Assembly (NCBI GenBank): GCA_944388745.1
Contig: CALXJZ010000010.1
Span: forward strand, 1 to 37,963
Direction: 5' to 3'
Source: an uncultured Clostridia bacterium
GTDB taxonomy: Bacteria; Bacillota; Clostridia; TANB77; CAG-508
Length of the DNA: 37,963 nucleotides
Shown piece by piece: positions 32,529 to 37,963 of the stretch. Every line of letters begins with the position of its first letter. Positions within the stretch are counted from its first letter, which is position 1. The notes under the pieces are model-generated. The model was not told where the DNA came from. It made no database searches and worked only from the letters and a program-made list of their open reading frames with translations. Made by a program: the position numbers and the translations under genes.

Positions 32529-32685
32529 AACTTACTTTTCCAGATTTTTCTCTGATATCTTGTAATTCTTTTTCATATTCTTCATAGTATAAGCTATCTT
32601 CATAGAGATAATATTTTCCACCTTCAGTTTTAAAATATAAAACCAAGAAATACACCACTACGATTGCAGCAATTATAATTAGCAT
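32401..32685 (-). CDS. 5' part of the split membrane protein
   Basis: The ORF starts at ATG 32685 behind AAGGAGG at 8 bases, with an N-terminal membrane helix (IIIAAIVVVYFLVLYF) and a charged Tyr/Glu region including VSCDDYCNVYEKYVQKEK. After the A9 run (T9 at 32468-32476) the frame becomes TLSDSNN... and soon ends, while the other frame continues with another membrane helix. A probable promoter lies at 32741-32770. Confidence 0.55.
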   Translation of the reverse strand: MLIIIAAIVVVYFLVLYFKTEGGKYYLYEDSLYYEEYEKELQDIREKSGKVSCDDYCNVYEKYVQKEKKTLSDSNNITCFFRPNFLVVYIVWYL

Positions 32686-32740
32686 AATCAATACCTCCTT
32701 AACAATTTTGTTTGCGAGCAGCTTTAATAACTTTATGTTA

Positions 32741-32770
32741 ATTTTATCATAAGAATAAAATAAAAAACAA
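32741..32770 (-). promoter_or_regulatory. Possible promoter of the split membrane gene
   Basis: On the minus strand, TTGTTT, 18 bases, TAAAAT with TGA before the -10. It overlaps the AraC gene's terminator. Confidence 0.4.
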
Positions 32771-32802
32771 ACATAACTAAAACTAGTTTTGTTTGTTTTT
32801 TA
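32762..32802 (-). terminator. Terminator overlapping the end of the AraC gene
   Basis: AAAAACAAAC (last codons) pairs with GTTTGTTTTTT on the minus strand. The right arm supplies the T run and the TAG stop lies inside the hairpin. Confidence 0.65.
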
Positions 32803-33589
32803 TTAACATATATAAGTAACAGTTATTACCTACATACAATTCCATATTAAAATTTTCATCTACTATATAGTTAGTAGAAGGTAACCATTGCGTATATATC
32901 CTTTTTTGTGTTTCTACTATATTCTTTTGTTCTCTCGAATTAACACTAAATACTACATAGTTCCCTTTAGGTATCACAAATTTTTCTGTATTTTTGTATT
33001 TTTCTTTACTTCCTACATAATAATAGTAATTACCTTCATCATATAATGATATTCCATACATTCCCACTTCATTAATTTTTTTATACAATTCACTTTTTTG
33101 AATTTCAGAATATAATTTTCTTATATTGTATAATAAATCTTCATGAGTATTAGCACTAGTTTTTACGCAGTATATTACTGTTTCATCTATTTCTTTTATT
33201 TCATAGTTTAGTTCTTTACATAAGTTGTTATTGTTATTAAATTTTATTATTGGGAAGATTTTGTATTCTTCCTTACTTTTTTTACATTCTCTTGGAGTTA
33301 TTCCAAACATATTCTTAAATGCTCTTGAAAACGATATTGAAGAATCATAACCATATTTTACTGCTAAATCAATAATTTTTATATTGCTTTTTTTTAATTC
33401 TTCAAATGCTTTACTTAATCTCCTTTTTCTAATATACTCTGCTATTGACATATTAGTTAAAAACATAAATATTCTTTGCAAAGAATATTCAGAAACTCTA
33501 ACAATTTTTGCTAGTTTGTTATAATTTATTTCTTCTGTTAGATTTTTTTCTATATATTCAATCATTTCATTTAAATACTCAAAATTCAT
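32783..33589 (-). CDS. AraC-family transcriptional regulator with C-terminal effector-binding domain
   Basis: 268 residues. The N-terminal double helix-turn-helix is of AraC type (INYNKLAKIVRVSEYSLQRIF; IIDLAVKYGYDSSISFSRAF, then FGITPRECKKS). The C-terminal half resembles the GyrI-like/effector-binding domain (EIKEIDETVIYCVKTSA; PKGNYVVFSVN; IYTQWLPST). This SoxS/Rob-like order suggests a ligand-responsive activator. The target is unknown; the following split membrane gene is the nearest downstream gene. AAAGGA lies upstream of the ATG. Confidence 0.9.
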   Translation of the reverse strand: MNFEYLNEMIEYIEKNLTEEINYNKLAKIVRVSEYSLQRIFMFLTNMSIAEYIRKRRLSKAFEELKKSNIKIIDLAVKYGYDSSISFSRAFKNMFGITPRECKKSKEEYKIFPIIKFNNNNNLCKELNYEIKEIDETVIYCVKTSANTHEDLLYNIRKLYSEIQKSELYKKINEVGMYGISLYDEGNYYYYVGSKEKYKNTEKFVIPKGNYVVFSVNSREQKNIVETQKRIYTQWLPSTNYIVDENFNMELYVGNNCYLYMLIKNKQN

Positions 33590-33616
33590 TTTTAACTTTA
33601 TCCTTTTCTTAATACA

Positions 33617-34150
33617 TCAGTATCTTTCGCTATCATCATCTTTAAAAATTTCCTGCATCTCTTCTAAGTTTTTCTCTGCTCTTCTATTTCGTTCTCTATT
33701 TTGTCTTTTAACCTCTAGTATTCTCTTCTCCTCATCTGTATAATCCCCATGATGCTCTACTTGAATTTGACGAGGATCTCCATTTGCTAAATCAACTGAT
33801 GATACCATCATCTTTGCCTTATATCCTATGCATTTAGGATTTTTATAATCGTCCTCTGTTATTCCAAGATAATTTGTCCCACCAATTTCTGGAATAACTC
33901 TAACATAAAAATAATTTCTATGAGATGTTTCTGCTCCTGGATATCTTTTACCTTGTCTTTCATATTGCCTCTTATTTTTGGCTATTCTTTTTTCTATTCT
34001 CTTTTCTGCTCTTTCTATATCCTGCTCACTGTAATACATAGCTAAAATTTCGCTTTCGCTTCTTTTTCTTGTACCATCTTTTCCTTCCAAATGAACTTCT
34101 GCACTTTTTCTAATCCTATCTCTAAAATTTTTTGAACTTTCTTTTCCCAT
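33617..34150 (-). CDS. Charged, Arg/Glu/Lys-rich protein of unknown function
   Basis: A 177-residue soluble protein without membrane helices. It has coiled-coil-like charged ends (YSEQDIERAEKRIEKRIAKNK and YTDEEKRILEVKRQNRERN) and a central globular-looking segment (YFYVRVIPEIGGTNYLG; IGYKAKMMVSSVDL; QIQVEHHGDYT). I do not recognise the family. AAAGGA lies before the ATG. It follows mutS (upstream) on the same strand but is separated by a REP-like repeat. Confidence 0.6.
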   Translation of the reverse strand: MGKESSKNFRDRIRKSAEVHLEGKDGTRKRSESEILAMYYSEQDIERAEKRIEKRIAKNKRQYERQGKRYPGAETSHRNYFYVRVIPEIGGTNYLGITEDDYKNPKCIGYKAKMMVSSVDLANGDPRQIQVEHHGDYTDEEKRILEVKRQNRERNRRAEKNLEEMQEIFKDDDSERY

Positions 34151-34195
34151 TTCAAGACTTCCTTTCCTTATATTTAATGTTTTAGATCTGTTCCT

Positions 34196-34232
34196 TTCGT
34201 TTCAAAATGAAACAATTTGGGGCACATCCCTA
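34196..34232. repeat. REP-like repeat at the mutS stop
   Basis: CGTTTCA-aaa-TGAAACAA followed by TTTGGGGCACATCCC. The mutS TAG lies at its edge. Same family as 6711-6760 and 21144-21190. Confidence 0.65.
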
Positions 34233-36866
34233 TTTTAACTTTTCTTTGATTTTCACTAGTGTATTCAAAGCATCAATTGGTGTTAATTCATTCAAATTAA
34301 TTTTATCAACCTCATGGGCAATTTCTGCCAATTTGTAATTGTACAAATCAAACTGGCCTTCAACCTGCTTTTTATCTTGTTTTTCCTGTTTCTTTCCTGT
34401 TAAAATATTTTTTCTCTCTAATGAACGTAATATCTCATTAGCCTTTTGTGTGACAGCTTTTGGAACACCTGCTAATCTTGCAACATGTATTCCATAACTT
34501 TCATCTGTTCCTCCTCTTACAATCTTTCTCAAAAAGATTATATCTTCTCCTTTTTCTTTTACTGCAATAGAATAGTTTTTAACACCATCTAGCTTTTCTT
34601 CTAGTTCAGTTAATTCATGATAGTGGGTTGCAAATAATGTTTTAGCTCCACATTTTTCTTTGTCTGCTATATATTCTGCAACAGCCCAAGCGATTGAAAG
34701 TCCATCATATGTAGAAGTTCCTCTCCCTATTTCATCTAATATTACTAAACTATTTTTAGTTGCTTCTTTAAGAATTGCTGCAACTTCCATCATCTCAACC
34801 ATAAAAGTACTTTGTCCCATACTCAAATCATCTGATGCTCCAACTCTTGTAAAGATTTTATCTACTACTCCAATTTTTGCTGATGTTGCTGGTACAAAAC
34901 TTCCTACTTGTGCCATTAATGTAATTAATGCCACTTGTCTCATATATGTTGATTTACCTGCCATATTAGGTCCAGTTATTACTGCTAATCTATTGTCTCC
35001 TTCATCAAGATATGTATCATTTTCAACAAATCCACCTGCTCCTAATATTTTTTCAATTACTGGATGTCTTCCTTCTTTTATATCTATTGTACCATATGAA
35101 TTAACTTCAGGCATACAATAATTCATATCTTCTGCAACTTGCGCAAAAGATTCTAGAACATCCAATGTCGCAACTACTTCACTTGTCTTTTGTAACCTTC
35201 TAATATTTTTTGCTATTTCTTCTCTAATCTTCGTAAATGCTTCGTACTCTAAGCTAGTAACTTTTTCTTCTGCACCTAAAATTTGATTTTCCAAATTCTT
35301 TAATTCTTCTGTAATATATCTTTCAGCATTTGTTAATGTTTGTTTACGAATATATCTTTCTGGCACTTGACTTAAGTTTGATTTTGTTACTTCAATAAAA
35401 TATCCAAACACTTTATTAAATCCAACTTTTAGATTTTTAATTCCTGTTTTTTCTCTTTCGTCTGCTTCTAATTGAATTAACCAATTCTTTCCTTCAGTTT
35501 GTGCAGTTTTTAGTTTATCAATTTCTTCATCATATCCAAGTTTTATAATTCCCCCATCTGTAATACTCATAGGTGGCTCTTCAACAATAGCCTTATCAAT
35601 TAATTGATACATATCCTGTAATTCATCTAAATTCTCATATAAATCCTTTAGCATATCAGATTTACATTTACTTAAAACCTGTTTTACTTCTGGTAATTTA
35701 TATAAAGAATTTTTCAATGTAATCATATCTCTTGCATTGGCATTTCCATAAGCCATTTTTCCAGATAATCTTTCAATATCATAAACCTTTTTTAAATTGT
35801 CTATTATATCTCCTCTTAGAATAACATCATCTTTTAATTCTTTTACTGCATTTAACCTTCTATTTATCTCTGTAACATCAATTAATGGGTCACTTAGCCA
35901 TCTTCTAAGCATTCTTCCTCCCATAGATGTTGCCGTTTTATCCAAAACCCATAAAAGTGTACCTTTTTTAGATTTATCCCTCATCTTTTCAGTAATTTCA
36001 AGATTTCTTCTTGCATTTATATCTAATGCCATATATCTTGATAATTTATATATCTTGATTTTATTTATATGGTCTAAACTAGTTTTTTGAGTTTGCTCTA
36101 TATACTCTATTAAAGCATTTATGGAAGGAACTGCTAAGGTATATTGTTCTAAATCTTCTACTCTGTTATTTTTGTTATCTAGGATATTAAATCTAAGTGA
36201 TAGTGTATCAATAGTATATTTGAAAAATTCATCATTAAAATGCGTAATATATATGTTCTCAAATCTTTCTTTTATTTTATTTATCTCATCAGTACAATCT
36301 CCCATCATTGAATTAATTACTAACTCTGATGGAGTATATCTCGCAATTTCATCTAATAACATTGGGAAATTATAGTTATCTTTAATTTCAGCTGAATAAA
36401 ATTCTCCTGTTGATATATCACATACACTAATTCCATAATAAATACCAGATTTAAAAATAGACATTATATAATTATTTTTTCTTTCTTCAAGCATATTACT
36501 TTCTACAATAGTTCCTGGAGTCACAACTCTAATAACTCCCCTTTTTACAATACCTTTTGTCTTTTTAGGGTCTTCTAACTGTTCACAAATTGCAACTTTA
36601 TATCCTTTAGCAACTAGTTTTGCAATATACATTTCTGCCGCATGATGCGGAACTCCTGCCATTGGAGCTCTTTCTTCTTGTCCACAATCTTTTCCTGTTA
36701 AAGTTATTTCTAACTCTCTTGCAGCAAGTATCGCATCATCAAAGAACATTTCATAAAAGTCACCTAAACGGTAGAATAATATGCAATCTTTATATTGTTC
36801 TTTTGTTTCAAGATATCTTTGCATCATAGGTGAAAATTCATTTTTTTCTGCCATTAATTTCTTCAT
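34230..36866 (-). CDS. mutS: DNA mismatch repair protein MutS
   Basis: MutS recognises mismatches and, with ATP, triggers repair. 878 residues, full length. The mismatch-contact Phe-x-Glu is in YRLGDFYEMF, and the core and clamp domains are present. The ATPase has Walker A GPNMAGKSTYMRQ and Walker B VILDEIGRGTSTYDG, followed by FATHYHELTEL. ATG 36866 is taken as start; ATG 36854 gives the more usual MAEKNEF beginning but with a long spacing. miaB-mutS order is common in Clostridia; here an unknown gene intervenes, and mutL is not next to mutS. Confidence 0.97.
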   Translation of the reverse strand: MKKLMAEKNEFSPMMQRYLETKEQYKDCILFYRLGDFYEMFFDDAILAARELEITLTGKDCGQEERAPMAGVPHHAAEMYIAKLVAKGYKVAICEQLEDPKKTKGIVKRGVIRVVTPGTIVESNMLEERKNNYIMSIFKSGIYYGISVCDISTGEFYSAEIKDNYNFPMLLDEIARYTPSELVINSMMGDCTDEINKIKERFENIYITHFNDEFFKYTIDTLSLRFNILDNKNNRVEDLEQYTLAVPSINALIEYIEQTQKTSLDHINKIKIYKLSRYMALDINARRNLEITEKMRDKSKKGTLLWVLDKTATSMGGRMLRRWLSDPLIDVTEINRRLNAVKELKDDVILRGDIIDNLKKVYDIERLSGKMAYGNANARDMITLKNSLYKLPEVKQVLSKCKSDMLKDLYENLDELQDMYQLIDKAIVEEPPMSITDGGIIKLGYDEEIDKLKTAQTEGKNWLIQLEADEREKTGIKNLKVGFNKVFGYFIEVTKSNLSQVPERYIRKQTLTNAERYITEELKNLENQILGAEEKVTSLEYEAFTKIREEIAKNIRRLQKTSEVVATLDVLESFAQVAEDMNYCMPEVNSYGTIDIKEGRHPVIEKILGAGGFVENDTYLDEGDNRLAVITGPNMAGKSTYMRQVALITLMAQVGSFVPATSAKIGVVDKIFTRVGASDDLSMGQSTFMVEMMEVAAILKEATKNSLVILDEIGRGTSTYDGLSIAWAVAEYIADKEKCGAKTLFATHYHELTELEEKLDGVKNYSIAVKEKGEDIIFLRKIVRGGTDESYGIHVARLAGVPKAVTQKANEILRSLERKNILTGKKQEKQDKKQVEGQFDLYNYKLAEIAHEVDKINLNELTPIDALNTLVKIKEKLK

Positions 36867-36875
36867 TCCTTTCCT

Positions 36876-36923
36876 TGGTCAGTTCAGGTTCGGACTGACC
36901 ATTTTTGGTCATAAAAGGGACGC
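36876..36923. repeat. Hairpin with GGGACGCC flank upstream of mutS
   Basis: TGGTCAGT/ACTGACCA stem with a 10-base loop, then TTTTTGGTCATAAAAGGGACGCC. It may terminate or attenuate transcription between the 36929 gene and mutS, and it carries the GGGACG motif of the other repeats. Confidence 0.5.
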
Positions 36924-36928
36924 CACTT

Positions 36929-37636
36929 TTATTTTTCAATGTTTCTAAGTTTTTCTTTAAATTCCACTAAACTCTCCCCATTATATTCTGGTAAATTATC
37001 ATATTTTTTTAAAATTTCATCTTGTACTTCTTTTTTATCCACCATAAACTTTACATTTCCTAAATTTGAAACATCTTCCAAACTTAATTTCTTTGTACCT
37101 TTACATTCTTCTAAATATTTCAATCTTGAATATATAACATTTACATTTTGACTTAATAACTCACTTTGTTTTTTTAGTACATATTCAAATAAATTAACAA
37201 TACTATTATCAATTTCAACTGCATAATCTGATAGCACTGTTGAATATATTTCTAAATCAAGCATGTTTATATTAAATATTTTTGGATTAGATTTAATTAA
37301 CTTATTTGTTTCCTCTTGTGTCATAAAATAATATGAATCAAACTTTTCACATATTGCTTTGATTTTTTTATTTACATTAAGATTTATCATATTTCTATTT
37401 TTCATAATCATATTAAGTACATCATCTTTATAAATAACTTCTTGTGTTTCTTCTAATCCTTTATTTCTTGATTGAAAAAATTTAAATATTTCTGTTAGTT
37501 GTTCAATAAATTTTTGTTTTGATATGTCATGTCCTTTTGTTGCTACTTTTAAATATATATCTGCTATGTCTTTTACATCTATTCCTAATTTTACGATTGT
37601 TTTTACATTTTCTTCTTTAACTTCATTCGTACTCAT
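36929..37636 (-). CDS. Helix-rich protein of unknown function
   Basis: About 235 residues, soluble, predicted all-helical. Segments include KLGIDVKDIADIYLKVATKG, TQEETNKLIKSNPKIFNINM (a repeat-like helix pair), and VYSRLKYLEECKG near the C-terminus. The family is not recognised. It sits between miaB and mutS on the same strand, likely in one transcript. ATG 37636 has AAAGGA 12 bases upstream, slightly long; ATG 37657 (4 bases after miaB) is the alternative. Confidence 0.6.
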   Translation of the reverse strand: MSTNEVKEENVKTIVKLGIDVKDIADIYLKVATKGHDISKQKFIEQLTEIFKFFQSRNKGLEETQEVIYKDDVLNMIMKNRNMINLNVNKKIKAICEKFDSYYFMTQEETNKLIKSNPKIFNINMLDLEIYSTVLSDYAVEIDNSIVNLFEYVLKKQSELLSQNVNVIYSRLKYLEECKGTKKLSLEDVSNLGNVKFMVDKKEVQDEILKKYDNLPEYNGESLVEFKEKLRNIEK

Positions 37637-37660
37637 AATTTCATTTGTTCCTTTCATAAA

Positions 37661-37963
37661 TTATTTTTCAATTACTTCACCTTTTAAATACCACATATGT
37701 TCTGAAACAATTTTTAAGTCAGTCATTTCACCAATAAGGTTTTTATTACCTTCAAAAATTACAACTTTGTTACTATCAGTTCTTCCAGTTAATAATTCTT
37801 GATTATTTTTGCTTTCACCTTCAACTAAAACTTTTTGTATTGTTCCGACATATTTTTGATTATTTTCTTCTATTTGACTTTCAACTAATTCTTTTAATCT
37901 ATCAAATCTTTTATGCTTTATCTCTTCTGGTACTTGATTTTCCATCCTATCTCCTGGTGTTCC
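37661..37963 (-). CDS. miaB: tRNA-2-methylthio-N6-dimethylallyladenosine synthase MiaB, C-terminal part (cut by window end)
   Basis: The visible 100 codons are the C-terminal end of a radical-SAM methylthiotransferase: GTPGDRMENQVPEEIKHKRF, the linking helix, and the TRAM RNA-binding domain (VLVEGESKNNQELLTGRT...VIFEGNKNLIGEMTDLKI). MiaB thiomethylates i6A37 of tRNAs. The radical-SAM core and the start lie outside the window. Position next to mutS supports MiaB over RimO or MtaB. Confidence 0.88.
   Translation of the reverse strand, partial: GTPGDRMENQVPEEIKHKRFDRLKELVESQIEENNQKYVGTIQKVLVEGESKNNQELLTGRTDSNKVVIFEGNKNLIGEMTDLKIVSEHMWYLKGEVIEK

Overview
The window is a low-GC (roughly 30%) bacterial chromosome segment that reads as an anaerobic, fermentative member of the Clostridia. 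The reasons are near-universal AGGAGG-type ribosome binding sites, sigma-A promoters, an NADH-linked [FeFe] hydrogenase of the HydABC type, a class II fructose-bisphosphate aldolase, a PyrD/PyrK-type dihydroorotate dehydrogenase and a YtvI-like sporulation-family membrane protein. TGA is used as a normal stop codon. Most of the window is core chromosome: secA (5' part), guaA, murD, the pyr genes, uvrB, smpB, fba, mutS and the 3' end of miaB. Single accessory genes and repeats sit between them. 

Layout. 1-1.3 kb: start of secA. 1.5-2.7 kb: a one-TM protein resembling the C-terminal domain of TIGR03943/YcgQ proteins, and a P-loop nucleoside-kinase-like protein. 2.7-5.0 kb (minus): three-gene operon of a transglutaminase-like protein, an alpha/beta hydrolase and a PHP phosphoesterase, with a strong promoter divergent from guaA (5.2-6.7 kb). 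6.8-10.1 kb: small acidic protein, YtvI-like permease, Cys-rich CBS protein, a small higher-GC gene and an Arg/Pro-tailed protein with an apparent frameshift. 10.17-10.33 kb: a 155-bp element with long terminal inverted repeats. 10.3-12.5 kb: murD, a YgjV-like membrane protein and a 30-residue Asn/Lys-rich mini-gene. 12.6-18.3 kb: hydC-hydB-(papain-like aminopeptidase)-hydA. 18.4-22.8 kb: pyrC-(ArsC/Spx-like)-pyrF-pyrK-pyrD. 23.1-23.8 kb: a type III toxin-antitoxin locus of the CptIN kind. 23.8-26.2 kb: uvrB and a 59-residue ORF bracketed by 18-bp inverted repeats. 26.3-29.7 kb: pyrE-like gene, CmpB-family membrane protein, two Ser/Asn/Ala-rich exported proteins and smpB. 29.7-34.2 kb: fba, a DUF1540-like small gene, peroxiredoxin, a split membrane protein and an AraC regulator. 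34.2-38 kb: miaB-unknown-mutS.

The best candidate for a special system is the type III toxin-antitoxin locus at 23112-23790. It has a full-consensus promoter (TTGACA-17-TATAAT), two tandem 49-nt structured repeats, an intrinsic terminator, and then a 160-residue protein of the ToxN/CptN endoribonuclease family. Type III systems are known, so this is a new instance rather than a new class.

Two further themes cut across the window. First, short palindromic repeats carrying a GGGGACG core lie at or within a few bases of many stop codons (guaA, CBS gene, hydB, pyrK, arsC-like, smpB, fba, mutS) and look like a REP family. Second, three genes carry single-base frame disruptions (near 9479, in T6 at 31069-31074 and in T9 at 32468-32476). 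These are either real decay or slippage sites, or consensus errors in the assembly.
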